In this document: piece by piece, positions 51,435 through 60,755 of the stretch
Numbering within the stretch: position 1 is the first letter of the stretch
How the letters are laid out: every line of letters starts with the position of its first letter
Assembly: GCF_950295315.1 (NCBI RefSeq)
Contig: NC_080179.1
Span: 67,821,961 to 67,885,960 of the forward strand
Direction of reading: 5' to 3'
DNA: 64,000 nucleotides
Source: Erinaceus europaeus
Taxonomy: Eukaryota > Chordata > Mammalia > Eulipotyphla > Erinaceidae
Notes under the pieces: generated by a model
What the model saw: the letters and a program-made list of their open reading frames with translations, nothing else
The model's database searches: none
Told to the model about the DNA's origin: nothing
Translations under genes and position numbers: made by a program

Positions 51435-51776
51435 ATGGCCTTCTCTTCTGCTTGTGAAGAGATCTCCAAAGGCGTCTGCCCTTTCTTCACGAGACTGTTT
51501 TGCTGTTTCTGGAACATTTATCTCTGGACCACTCTGTGGTTTCTGCCCAACGCCAGCCTGCAGGAGCCCAACGCCAGCCCGCATGAGCCGGCTTTCTGCC
51601 ATGTGGCGCAGGGGCACTGGGCGTGGGCTCCCTCCATGCTGCTCGGCCACTGTAAGCAGGTCAGCAGACATGGCAGGGCCATGGGGCAGGGCCGCGGCAG
51701 CCTATCATGGCCGCCACCCCAGGGCATCTCGGCCCGCGCCTTCTGCATGGCTGGCCCGCCCGCCCTTGTGCTATGA
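51435..51776 (+). CDS. Short ORF of ERV-2, function unknown
   Basis: 113-codon frame. The first ~35 residues (MAFSSACEEIS...CCFWNIYLWTTLWF) correspond to the start of the ERV-1 short ORF; the remainder is read from the GC-rich insert and has no counterpart there. No domain recognised; expression unproven. I regard the shared start as the only part with evidence of common origin. Confidence 0.3.
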   Translation: MAFSSACEEISKGVCPFFTRLFCCFWNIYLWTTLWFLPNASLQEPNASPHEPAFCHVAQGHWAWAPSMLLGHCKQVSRHGRAMGQGRGSLSWPPPQGISARAFCMAGPPALVL

Positions 51777-51930
51777 AGTCTGGACAGATCCCGGACCACC
51801 CGGAGACTGCGGGCTCCCTACCGAAACTGGGCCCCCTGGCCAAGATCTCCAGCTTGGATCTGAAGGCAGATGAGCTAAAATACGCAGAGATTCATCCAGA
51901 GATCGCAACCTGCAATTCCTAGAAGTGAAG
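51545..51930. other. GC- and CpG-rich segment inside ERV-2
   Basis: From about CCCAACGCCAGCC to CTGCAATTCCTAG the composition is far richer in G, C and CpG than the rest of the window, with a short duplication AACGCCAGCCTGCAGGAGCC / AACGCCAGCCCGCATGAGCC. ERV-1 has no equivalent. Several frames are open in it; none is recognised. It may be captured host sequence. Confidence 0.6.
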
Positions 51931-52804
51931 TTGCCCAAGAGGCCACCGCTGGACAACGCACTCCCAGAATGGCTAAGACAGTATAGATCTAAATTCGTGT
52001 TTAAAATGACATGTCTTCGTAACAAAAATTTCTCTCCTTGTATATTGAAGACCATGTGTATGTGTGTGTTTAAAGTTTGGTAACATTAACTTTAAGGTTA
52101 AGAATATAACTTTAAGGCTAAATTCTTACCAAGCAAAGTTAAATGAAAAAGGTTTTCAACGTAATTCTCATAAAGATAAAATTAACTTACATTTAAAGTC
52201 TGAGGTAAAAATTAGTTAACAATCAATATATTTTAACTAAGTTGGTTTAAACAAAATCTGAAACCTGCGCACACTTAGGGTGTGTCTCCATCTTAAATGG
52301 GTGTAACAAAAGGTTAAATAGACTTGTTGATATGTAAAACTCTCGATTACCTTCCCTATTAGAAATGGTAGATTACACAATGGCTATGCTAATGATACTC
52401 ATGACTGAGGTTTTCTTTCCTTGATTCTCATGTTTACCTTTTCACATTCTATTGTTTAAACTTTAACCAACCTTAAAATCATTCTAAAAAAGACTTCTAA
52501 TTGTAATAGTTATCAATTGTGATAAACTTCTAACCTGCTACAAGTTTGTTTCATAGTAAGTAAATTGCAGCTGTCAAGTTCTCTACAGAAAAGCAGAATT
52601 CCGGCAGCGGACCTTCCTCATACAATGCTCCACCCCCTGGCATTCTTCTGTGGACATCTGCTTTCGACTGGCACTCCTATTGGACTCATTGGTACACCCT
52701 TAGACAATTTGCACAAAAGTACAAAAGTGCTGCTATATTTCTCAAACACTGACTGCAGCCAGCTGCCTTTGGGACTCTAGGCCATTCCCACCCCCATGCT
52801 ATCA

Positions 52805-52900
52805 AATGCCCGTCGAGGCAAGTACGCCCCCCAGAGGCAGGAAATTTTTTTTTTAAGCTGATAAAGTTTTGCCCACAGAGGCAAAAAAAAATGGCCCCCT
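52805..52900 (+). repeat. GAGGCA-type repeat in ERV-2
   Basis: Three or four units of the type GAGGCAAGTACGCCCCCC, corresponding to the array in ERV-1. Confidence 0.7.
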
Positions 52901-53042
52901 CAGGCCCTCCCTTGGCAGCACACTGGTTCTTGTTACTTGCTTACATGTTTCTCCATGTTTGTGCCAGTTTCTTTTTTGAAAATGCCTGTACGATATAGGT
53001 TTCTGTTCATCCCACACCCCTGATACTGTGGTCATTTAGTTA

Positions 53043-53057
53043 AAAACAGAAGGGGGA
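53043..53057 (+). other. ERV-2 polypurine tract
   Basis: AAAACAGAAGGGGGA adjacent to the right LTR; differs from ERV-1 by one C interruption. Confidence 0.85.
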
Positions 53058-53059
53058 AT

Positions 53060-53329
53060 TGTTGGTATGTTCCCTTCCCCCCCGACCTCTGAGAAGAATT
53101 GGTTTGCCCCTTGCTAGTTTTGCACCTGCTTTCTCCCCGCTCCCTATGCTAAGGACGGGCAGAGTCCCAGCAGCAGCGGCGGAGAGAGGATGATGGAGAA
53201 AAGCACATGGTGTGGTGATTTTCGTGATTTTCCGTTCGTGAATAAAGATTAAACTGCGTTCTCAGCCCAGCCGTGTGTCTCTGGTCGTCTCTGTTACCTG
53301 CCCATGAAGTGAGCCCAGATAAAACAACA
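53060..53329 (+). terminator. ERV-2 3' LTR
   Basis: TGTTGGTATGTTCC to GATAAAACAACA, 270 bp. Longer than the left copy mainly by a GATTTTCGT duplication near 53220. AATAAAG near 53240. Confidence 0.9.
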
Positions 53330-53431
53330 AACAATGACAACATCAGTAACAACAACAATAACTACAACAATAAAACAACAAGGGCAACAAAAGGGAATAA
53401 CTTTTAAAAAAGTAAGATAGCAGTTAACAAG

Positions 53432-53582
53432 CATGAGGATATACCTCAAAGGATAAAGGGTTGGAACTCAATCATGAAGTCTTGATTTGATTTCTGCTAT
53501 CACATATACCAAAAATAATGATCTGGTTCTCTCTCTCCTTCCTACCATTTCTCTCTTCCTTATTAATGAATAAATGTTTTAA
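53432..53582 (+). mobile_element. SINE-D
   Basis: GAGGATATACCTCAAAGGATAAAG head, CATGAAGTCTTGATTTG, CACATATACCAAAAATAATG body, CTTATTAATGAATAAATG tail. Confidence 0.75.
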
Positions 53583-53802
53583 GAAAATTAAAAAATAAAG
53601 AGGTCAGCAAGTGATGGTCCTGACTTATTTAATAAATGCACTAGCATATGATCGATCCTTGAATAAGACATTTGAATAGCATGGACCCACATATATATGG
53701 ATTTTCTCATAAATAAACCATATAAATATATGACATGATAAGTGAAATGTAATATTATAAATGTATTTCCCATTCCTTACAATTTTCTTAATATTTTCTT
53801 CT

Positions 53803-54058
53803 GGAGTTCAGTGGTGGTGTATCTGGTAGAGTGTGCATATTACAATGAGCAACAGCCCAGGTTCAATCCTCCAGCCTCCACCTGCAGAGGGGAAAGCTTA
53901 TCGAGTGGTGGAGCAGTGTTGTCAGTGTCTCTCCATCTCTCTCTGTCTCTGTCTCTCACCCTCTATCAAAAAATAGAAATAAAAAGAATAAATAACCGCC
54001 AGCAACAGTGGAGTTGTGCAGGTACCAAGCCTCAGTGATGACTCTGGTGGCAAGATAA
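53803..54058 (+). mobile_element. SINE-B with 3' extension
   Basis: GTTCAGTGGTGGTGTATCTGG head, GGTTCAATCCTCC B box, GGGAAAGCTTATCGAG, then CAGCAACAGTGGAGTTGTGC and CTCTGGTGGCAAG. Confidence 0.82.
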
Positions 54059-54105
54059 TGATGACATTAGTTCTTCTACCTTACTTTATTAGAAAGATTC
54101 AGTAC

Positions 54106-54320
54106 GGGGACCAGGTGGTGCACCTGGTTGAGTGCACATGTTACAGTGCTCAAGGACCCGGGTTTGAGCCCCTTGTCCCCACCTGCAGAGGGAAAGCTTT
54201 GCAAGTGGTGAAGCAGGGCTGCAGGTGTCTCTCTTTCTTTCTCCCTCTCCATTTCCCCTACCCTCTCGATTTCTGGCTGTCTCTATCCAATAAATAAAGA
54301 TAATAAAAAAATTTTAAAAA
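54106..54320 (+). mobile_element. SINE-B, complete, 15-bp target duplication
   Basis: AGAAAGATTCAGTAC at 54091-54105 and 54321-54335. GGGGACCAGGTGGTGCACC head, GGGTTTGAGCCCC B box, CCAATAAATAAAGATAATAA tail. Good reference copy of SINE-B, 215 bp. Confidence 0.95.
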
Positions 54321-54365
54321 AGAAAGATTCAGTACACAATACACGTATTATAGAAAATAGATGTT

Positions 54366-54692
54366 GGGGGCCTGGCAGTGGTACACTGAGTTAAGCTCAC
54401 CAAGTACTAAGCACAAGGACCCGCACAAGGATCCTGGTTCAAGCCTCCAGTTTCCCATCCACAAATAGTGAAGCAGCTCTGCAGGTGTCTCTCTCTCCTT
54501 CTCTATCTTTCACCCCCCCTCTCAATTTCTCTCTGTCATATTCAAAAAAAGGAAAAGAAAGAAAAGAAAAGAGAGGGTTGAAAAAAAATGGCCACAGGAG
54601 CAGAGGATTCGTAGTGCAAGCACTGAACTTCAGTGATAAACCTGGAGGCAAAAAATAAAATAAAATAAAATAAAATAAAATAAATAAAAAAT
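54366..54692 (+). mobile_element. SINE-A/B-type with 3' extension
   Basis: GCCTGGCAGTGGTACACTG head, GGTTCAAGCCTCC B box, CTGCAGGTGTCTCTCTC, then GGCCACAGGAGCAGAGG...CCTGGAGGCAAAAA and an (AAAAT)n run (54651-54690). Confidence 0.85.
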
Positions 54693-54840
54693 ATGTTAAT
54701 CACCTTCTATGTCATTGGTAAAGTGTCCAGTCAACAACATTCCATGTAGTTAAGTTGTAGAGGAGTTAAAAGTTACATCTGGATTTTCAACTATACAGGG
54801 CTTCAACACCCTTAACCTACAAGTGATTCAAGAATCAACT

Positions 54841-55050
54841 GGGGCTGGGTGGTAGCGCACCTGGTTGAGCACACATGTTACAATGCGCAAGGACCCGGTC
54901 CCCATCTGCAGGGGAAAAGCTTTGCAAATGGTGAAGCAGGGCTGCAGTTGTCTCTCTGTCTCTCACCTTCTCTGTCACCCCCTTCCCTCTCAATTTCTGG
55001 CTGTCTCTATTCAATAAATAAATAAAGATAATTTAAAAAGATTAAAAAAA
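54841..55050 (+). mobile_element. SINE-B, 11-bp target duplication
   Basis: AAGAATCAACT (54830-54840) and AAGAACCAACT (55051-55061). A short deletion removes part of the B box (GACCCGGTCCCCATC). Confidence 0.9.
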
Positions 55051-55061
55051 AAGAACCAACT

Positions 55062-55377
55062 ATGTGTATATACTAAGTCAGCGTAGTCCTTTGATATAGA
55101 AACTGTACTTTGAGATATCTTGCCTTGAAAAAAAAAACCTAGAGATAGTTTATAAATCATGCAAGCAAAGCAGCACCATAACTTCCTTCTTCTGTAACCA
55201 AAAAGATAAAGATAGAACTCCAGCATCTACTCAGATTGTTCCTGTGGTTGATTCAACCATAGTCAGCAGGTATGACTTGGCGTCTGTCTGGGTCACTGGA
55301 ATGGATATGTGTGAAGAACTTAGTTGAAAACAATCAAACAAACATTTTTGCTTTTCAAAAAAAGTTGAATTTGTTTA
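55062..55377. other. No recognised feature
   Basis: Unplaced AT-rich sequence. Confidence 0.4.
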
Positions 55378-55575
55378 TTCTTATTTAGTATTTTATTTCT
55401 TTATTGAAGAGAGACAGAAACTGAGATGAAAGGAGGAGATAGAGAAGAGAGAGATACCTGCAGCACTGCTTCCCCACTCATGAAGCTTCTCCCCTCGAAG
55501 TAGGGACTGGGGGCTTGAACCTGGGTCCTTGTGCTTGTAACGTGTGCTCAGTCAGGTGTGCCACCATCCATCCCC
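55378..55575 (-). mobile_element. SINE-B
   Basis: GAGAGACAGAAACTGAGATG, ACCTGCAGCACTGCTTCC, CTTGAACCTGGGTCCTTG, head GTGTGCCACCATCCATCCCC. Confidence 0.87.
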
Positions 55576-55964
55576 TTCATTTGCTTATCGAGAGAGACAG
55601 AGAGAGATAAGAGATAGAGATATGGACCAGAACACTGTACATGGTGCTGGAGATGGAGCCTGTGCCTGCACAAGTCCTCACAGTGGTATAGATTCTACAC
55701 TGTAACTTTTGGTACCATCCTTTATGATCTCTTTTGTGAGGTGGGAGCATTATTTTACAAATGCACATCCTAAGTGCACTGCTGTATGGTTGACCATTGA
55801 TAGCACGTTCTGAATTGCACCAGGACACAAGCTTGATCATGGATGATAATGATGCAGTTTTCCTAGATAGGGGATCCATCTCTTATTTTGAGCAGGAGCT
55901 AAATGTGCTTTTGTTCAGACAGAAACTTGAACATTTTAATTATTATCTTTAGAATTCCCTACAG
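55576..55964. other. Mostly unplaced; possible SINE-C tail near 55583-55680
   Basis: GAGAGAGACAGAGAGAG and CCAGAACACTGTACATGGTG recall a reversed SINE-C end, but similarity fades quickly. The rest is unplaced. Confidence 0.35.
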
Positions 55965-56080
55965 GATCATGGGGAGACTGGTAATGCAAAACAAAACATC
56001 TTTTATGTCTGAGACTCCAATGTCCCAGGTTTAATTCCTTACACCACCATGAGTCAGAGGTGAGTAGTGCACTGACAAAA
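55965..56080 (+). mobile_element. SINE-C
   Basis: CATGGGGAGACTGGTAATGC, TTTTATGTCTGAGACTCC, CCCAGGTTTAATTCC, ACCATGAGTCAGAGGTGAG; diverged. Confidence 0.78.
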
Positions 56081-56215
56081 AGAAAAAAAAAATTTTTTTC
56101 CTGTAATGAAAGAGTGGAAGAAAGGAAGCATGGATGAAGGAGATTTAGAGGAGAAAAGGAAGAAAGGTAATGAAATAGTCATCTTATAAGACAGATATTG
56201 GCACATGGGTACTTT

Positions 56216-56590
56216 ATTTTTCTTTATTGGGAATTAATGGTTTACAGTCAACAGTAAAATACCGTGGTTTGTACAAGGGGGTACAATTTCTTCTCTTTTC
56301 ATGATAAGTGTCTGCACACAACTCTCATTACCAGGTTAAGTTTCCCTTCACCTTCAGCTACTGTATCCCTAATACTCAACTCCCCTCTCCCCAGAGTCCC
56401 TGGTCTTGCTCCAACAGGCCATGTTCAGTCGACATTTCATTCTGTGTTTTGACTGTCCTTCCTTTTTCCTAGGTTCTACCTATAGATAATATTACCCTAT
56501 CTTTATTTTTCTTCTTGTGGCTTTTCCACTTAGCAGTTTTTTCTCAAATCTGGGTCATATGATTCTGTAAACTCACAGCTATTGAAAAGA
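56216..56590 (-). mobile_element. Older L1 3' end
   Basis: GGGAATTAATGGTTTACAGTC, CGTGGTTTGTAC, CAGAGTCCCTGGTCTTGC, CATTCTGTGTTTTGACTG and CCTAGGTTCTACCTAT are the reverse of an L1 3' UTR resembling the tail of L1-D. A 5'-truncated older copy. Confidence 0.72.
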
Positions 56591-56591
56591 A

Positions 56592-56722
56592 TTTTTTGTT
56601 TGTTTCTTGTTGTTTACCAGAGCACTGCTCAGCTCTGGCTTATGGTATTGCAGGAGATTGAACTTGGAATTTTAAAGCCTCAGGCATGAGAGTCTCTTTA
56701 CATAACCATAACCTGCCCTGGA
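56592..56722 (-). mobile_element. SINE-C
   Basis: ACCAGAGCACTGCTCAGCTC, GGAGATTGAACTTGG, CCTCAGGCATGAGAGTCTC and TTTACATAACCATAACCTGCCC: the complete reversed SINE-C. Confidence 0.9.
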
Positions 56723-56776
56723 ACAAATTTTTGAAAAGTAAAGAAACAAACTGGGCTTTGCAGAGTATGATTGAAT

Positions 56777-56985
56777 ATGGAGGCAATGGTGCAGCTGGTG
56801 GAGTATACACATTTCAGTACATAGGGACCCAGGTTTAAGCCCCTAGCCCCCAACTACAGCAGGGAAGCTTCACAAGCAGTAAAGCAGTGCTGAAGGTGTC
56901 TCTGTGTCTATCTCCTCCTTCCTTCTCAACTTCTCTCTGTCTCTATCCAAAACAAACAAACAAACAAATAAATAAAATATAAAAA
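56777..56985 (+). mobile_element. SINE-B
   Basis: GGAGGCAATGGTGCAGCTGG head, GGTTTAAGCCCC B box, GGGAAGCTTCACAAGCAG, and a CAAACAAACAAACAAATAAA tail. Confidence 0.83.
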
Positions 56986-56991
56986 ATGTTT

Positions 56992-57253
56992 AGGGAGTGG
57001 GGCGGTAGCGCAACAGGTTAAGCGCACATGGTGTGAAGTGCAAGGATCCCGGTTCGAGCCCCCGGCTTCCCACCTGCCGGAGATTCGCTTCACAGGCAGT
57101 AAAGCAAGTCTGCAGGTGTCTGTCTTTCTCTCTCCCTTTCTGTCTTCCCCTCCTCTCTCCATTTCTCTCTGTCCTATCCAACAACGACATCAACAACAAT
57201 AATGATTACAACAATAAAACAAGAGCAACAAAAAGGAATAAATAAATAAATTT
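56992..57253 (+). mobile_element. SINE-A
   Basis: AGGGAGTGGGGCGGTAGCGC head, CCGGTTCGAGCCCCC B box, full tail. AAAAATGTTTA occurs on both sides, consistent with a target duplication. Confidence 0.92.
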
Positions 57254-57311
57254 TAAAAATGTTTATAACAATATTCAGATATTAATGCCCCTCCATAATA
57301 AAGATAGATCA

Positions 57312-57593
57312 GGAGTAGGGCAGTAGCGCAGCGGGTTAGGCGCATGTGGCGCAAAGCACAAGGACCGGCATAAGGATCCGGGTTCGAACCCCGGCTCCCC
57401 ACCTGCAGGGGCGTCGCTTCACAGGCGGTGAAGCAGCTCTGCAGGTGTCTATCTTTCTCTCCTCCTCTCTGTCTTCCCCTCCTCTCTCCGTTTCTCTCTG
57501 TCCTAACAACAACAACAATAATAAATACAACAATAAAGCAACAAGGGCAACAAAAGGGAATAAATAAATATTAAAAAATATATTTAAAAAATG
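57312..57593 (+). mobile_element. SINE-A, 11-bp target duplication
   Basis: AAGATAGATCA at 57301-57311 and 57594-57604. Near-consensus A box TAGCGCAGCGGGTTAGGCGC and a perfect B box GGGTTCGAACCCC. One of the least decayed SINEs in the window. Confidence 0.94.
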
Positions 57594-57753
57594 AAGATAG
57601 ATCATTCTTATTTTGAAGGACTTAACGTTATCTCTTTGGTAGGATCCTCTAACCGTGATGATTTAATTAAGTTCCATTCTATGCCTGGAGCCATAAAAGA
57701 GGCAGGAAATGAGGTAGGTGTTGAGGTAGTCATAATGTTCTGTTTAGTGTTGA

Positions 57754-57786
57754 AACACACACACACACATACACACACACACACAT
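57754..57786. repeat. (CA)n microsatellite
   Basis: CA run with one TA interruption. Confidence 0.95.
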
Positions 57787-57821
57787 GGGTCAGCAAAATA
57801 GCTCTTGTAGATAGTTTTGTT

Positions 57822-58072
57822 TGTTTTTCTTTGCCTCCAGGCTTGTCACTGGGGCTCAGTGCCTAAACAACCACTCCACCACTCTTGGGGGGGGGGGTAG
57901 TCTCCTTTTTTCCTTGTTGATAGAAAGTGAGAGAGATGGGAGGTATAGAGGGGAGGGACGCTACTTGAGGCACTGCTCTCTGGCTTGTGAAGCTTCTCAC
58001 GCTGCAGGTGGGGACTGCGGGCTTGAACCTGGTTGCTGGTACATGTTAACATGTGCATCACCAGCCGGCCCT
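57822..58072 (-). mobile_element. SINE-B with 3' extension
   Basis: TTTGCCTCCAGGCTTGTCAC and CCACTCCACCACTC (extension), a G run of about 11, CTGCAGGTGGGGACTGCGG, head CATCACCAGCCGGCCC. Confidence 0.85.
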
Positions 58073-58196
58073 GATTATGTCATTCCTTGATAAATGCCCA
58101 GCCCAGGTTCCAGCCCCACCACCCCCATAGCCTCACTGTTTCTGTCTGGAAAAAGTCAGCCCAGAGCAGTGAAGTCCCAGTAGTGGCCAAATAGGT

Positions 58197-58443
58197 TTTT
58201 TAAAATATTTATTTATTTATTTATTTATTTCCTTTTGTTGCCCTTGTTTTATTGTTGTAGTTATTATTGATGTTGTCGTTGTTGGATAGGATAGAGAGAA
58301 ATAGAGAGAGGAGGGGAAGACAGAGAGGGGAAGAGAAAGATAGATACCTGCAGACCTGCTTCACCGCCTGTGAAGCGACTCCCCTGCAGGTGGGGAGTCG
58401 GGGGCTTGAACCGGGATCCTTACACCAGTCCTTGCACTTTGCG
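58197..58443 (-). mobile_element. SINE-A, 5' truncated
   Basis: Tail (ATTT)n and TTTTGTTGCCCTTG; body CACCTGCAGGTGG-like; stops at CTTTGCGCCC. CCAAATAG is repeated at each side. Confidence 0.9.
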
Positions 58444-58599
58444 CCCAAATAGTTACCTTAATTAACAGATGAACATAAATCAGTAGAAGCTCTAAGATTC
58501 CATTGAATGTATGTGGTACAGTTGTTACTTTATCTAATTTTGATCATTTGGAGGTATGCAAAATAAAGAGGCTGAGGGAAGGGAACAGAATATTTTATT

Positions 58600-58780
58600 G
58601 TGGACCAGGCTTTCATGATTTCCTTGGCACTGTGTTAGCTACTTTAGTAATATTTCATATTATCTCATTTAGTTCTCACAAGGAATCTATGACACACAGA
58701 CGTTATACCCACTATCCAGGTCAAGTCACAGAGGCAAAGCAATATAAGTAGGGTCACAGAATTCATGGAGATTATCATTG
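58600..58780 (-). mobile_element. MIR
   Basis: TTGGCACTGTGTTAGCTACTT, TTATCTCATTTAGTTCTCACA, CAAGTCACAGAGGCAAAGCAATAT and GGGTCACAGAATTCATGG follow the reverse complement of the MIR consensus (core and 3' part). MIRs are old tRNA-core SINEs shared by mammals. Confidence 0.78.
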
Positions 58781-58844
58781 TCTCTTTCCAAAGCCATGTG
58801 CATCTATTATCTGTTTTTAGTTCCTTAAAAAGAAGGGTTTAGAC

Positions 58845-59005
58845 TCAATGAAATAGCTCCTGTGACTAGCAAGCCTGCTTTACCATGTGTGCGACTCAGG
58901 TTCCAGCATGATCCTTGTGGATCCTTCCCTCCTCCAAGTCTCTCTATCTAGAAACATTGACTCTGGAGTGGTGAAACCCCTGCAAGGACAAAAAAGGAAA
59001 AAAAG
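58845..59005 (+). mobile_element. tRNA-derived SINE, diverged type
   Basis: GACTCAATGAAATAGCTCC, ACTAGCAAGCCTGC, GACTCAGGTTCCAGC and CTCTGGAGTGGTGAAACCCC; same type as at 27.4 and 35.9 kb. Confidence 0.6.
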
Positions 59006-59358
59006 GTTTAGCAAACCACCAATTTAGCATTATTATTATTATTATTATTACCATTTAACACAGAGGGGTTATAAAGTGAAAAGTAAATGGTTCTTTCCTT
59101 GCCAGCCTTTTTCTCGACAATCTCTTTTCTCTCACTGGAAAATTCTGGTAACCTAGCTGAGACTTAGCTCTGTGCCTACAGCGGGTTTCAAATGTTTTCT
59201 TTGGTTAAACACTGTAGCATGTTTTAGATGGCTGAGACTATTGCACACAGAGGTTGAAACACATTATTTACCATTTCAACCTTATGAATTGGAGAAATGG
59301 TTGGAGGCAGGTCCCAGAAAAATCAAAAGAACCTTCAAGCAGCAATGCAGACCAAGCT
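59006..59358. other. No recognised feature; (ATT)n at 59028-59050
   Basis: Seven or eight ATT units near the start; remainder unplaced. A 69-codon frame at 59172-59381 has no domain. Confidence 0.45.
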
Positions 59359-59360
59359 AT

Positions 59361-59485
59361 AGGGCAGGGAGGACAGCATAGTGGTTATGCGAAAAGACAT
59401 TCATGACCAAAGCACCAAAGTCCAGGGTTCAGTTCCCAGTACCACCATAAGTCATGGCTGAGCAGTGATCTGGAAAATAATAAAA
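59361..59485 (+). mobile_element. SINE-C
   Basis: GGGCAGGGAGGACAGCATAGTGG, TTATGCGAAAAGACATTCATG, CAGGGTTCAGTTCCC, ACCATAAGTCATGGCTGAGC. Confidence 0.87.
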
Positions 59486-60225
59486 GCAGCCACCACAAAC
59501 ACATAACCAAACTCTGTAGCTATCCATGAAACTGATTGGTGAGTATTAGCATGGGAGAGAAAAAAATCAGTCTTCAAACTAATACCCACTTGGAGAGTTC
59601 TTTTGCATATAGAATCGATAAAGGAATCCCAATGTGTGTGGTCTGAGTCATCTGTAGGCTGAGGCGAGTATGCCAGCGTTAACAGGGCATGGTGTCCAGG
59701 GCTTCAGAGGAAATCAGGGGTGGGTAAGTGTGGAAAGTGGGGGACTGGAGGCATGGCATCCTCTGCATGGCTCTGAGGAGGTAAGGCTAGCAGTGCACTG
59801 TCTCGTTGTGAATGTGGGTTTTTTTTTAAGTTCACTATATAATCTACAGATGTTTGTAAAACATTTACAGTGCTGAAAGTTTCCCTCTTGTGTGGAGTTC
59901 AAATCGGAGGCCTCCAGCTTGCCAAGTAACTCCTCTACCACTGGGATATTGACCTGGCTCAGTTGCTAAGTGGTAATTCTCTTCCCCTAGTGCTCTCTGC
60001 AAGATGAGAAAAAGCTCTGAAAGTGGTGCTTCCCTTCACTATCCTTCATCAAGTATAAGAGAAAGTTGGATGTAAGTCCCCTTCAATTTTCTATCAGCAT
60101 CTCTTACATTCATTACAAACTCATACCACACTGATCAATAAGTTTTTAAACTCTTCTCAACATGCTCAAGTACTTCTGGAAGATGTGTCCACTTTTACTC
60201 AATTATATCTGGACTTTTTCTGGGA
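59486..60225. other. No recognised feature
   Basis: Unplaced. Short frames on both strands at 59670-59941 overlap and show no domain. Confidence 0.4.
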
Positions 60226-60232
60226 TAGTGAC

Positions 60233-60550
60233 TTTTTTTTTTTTTTTGCTTCCAGGATTATTACTGGGGCTCAGTGCCTGCACTATGCTATGAATCCACT
60301 GCTCATGGAGACCATTTTTCCTATTCTGTTGCCCTAGTTGTTGTTGCCATTGCTATTGTTGTTGAATAGGACAGAGAGAAGTTTAGAGAGGCGGGGAAGA
60401 CAAAGGGGGGCAGAGAGAACAACAGACACCTGACCCCCCCCCAAAAAAAAAGCTAGGGAGCCAGGGGCTGGATCTGGGATGTCTACACTGGTCCTGGTCC
60501 TTGCGCTTTGCACAATGTATGCTTAACCCACTGCGCTACTGCCTGGCCCG
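60233..60550 (-). mobile_element. SINE-A with 3' extension
   Basis: TTTGCTTCCAGGATTATTAC, GAATCCACTGCTCATGGAG, GAATAGGACAGAGAG, and the head CACTGCGCTACTGCCTGGCCC. GGGATAGTGA flanks it on both sides. Confidence 0.88.
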
Positions 60551-60613
60551 GGGGATAGTGATCTTTTCTGTGTCCTCTTGATCTAATAGACTATAGAAAG
60601 GATTTGAGTATTT

Positions 60614-60752
60614 ATATATATATATATATATTTCCCTTTTGTTGCCCTTCTTTTTTATTGTTATTGTAGTTATTATTGTTGTTGTTATTGATGTAGTTGT
60701 TATTGGATAGGACAGAGAGAAATGGAGAATGGAGGGGAAGACAGAGAGGGGC
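60614..60752 (-). mobile_element. SINE-A fragment with (TA)n tail
   Basis: (TA)n at 60614-60632, TTTTGTTGCCCTTC, ATAGGACAGAGAGAAATGG, ending GGGGAAGACAGAGAGGGG. Lacks the whole 5' half. Confidence 0.82.
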
Positions 60753-60755
60753 ATA

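Larger units (their letters stand above)
51100..53329 (+). mobile_element. ERV-2, complete non-autonomous LTR retrotransposon
   Basis: LTRs 51100-51360 (261 bp) and 53060-53329 (270 bp), primer-binding site TGGCACCTACAACGTGGGAC at 51363, purine tract at 53043. The flanks are AACAAC and AACAAT, a 6-bp duplication with one change or a coincidence of the SINE tail. The 1.7-kb interior aligns with ERV-1 at its start (CTCTCAGATAAGTGAAGAC), middle (GCTACAAGTTTGTTTCATAG, GCAGCTGTCAAGT), and end (GTACGATATAGGTTTCTGTTC), but the U3 regions are unrelated. It lacks any recognisable retroviral gene. Confidence 0.92.
50895..53412 (+). mobile_element. SINE-A interrupted by ERV-2
   Basis: Left part 50895-51099 from GGGAGTCAGGCGATAGCAC to CTATCTAACAAC; right part 53330-53412 from AACAATGACAACATCAG to GGGCAACAAAAGGGAATAAC. 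TAAGATAGTAGTT (50882-50894) and TAAGATAGCAGTT (53413-53425) are its target duplication. So the order was duplication, SINE, then ERV-2. Confidence 0.92.
50815..53480 (+). repeat. Dispersed duplicate segment, copy 2, interrupted
   Basis: GGAAAAGTTGGTAAAACATC, CCCCTAACTAAATTACATTAAT and ATAGTAGTT up to 50894, then after a SINE-A (itself carrying ERV-2) GTAAGATAGCAGTTAACAAGC and AAAGGATAAAGGG. Corresponds to 47145-47570. The L1-X insert of copy 1 is absent. Confidence 0.62.
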
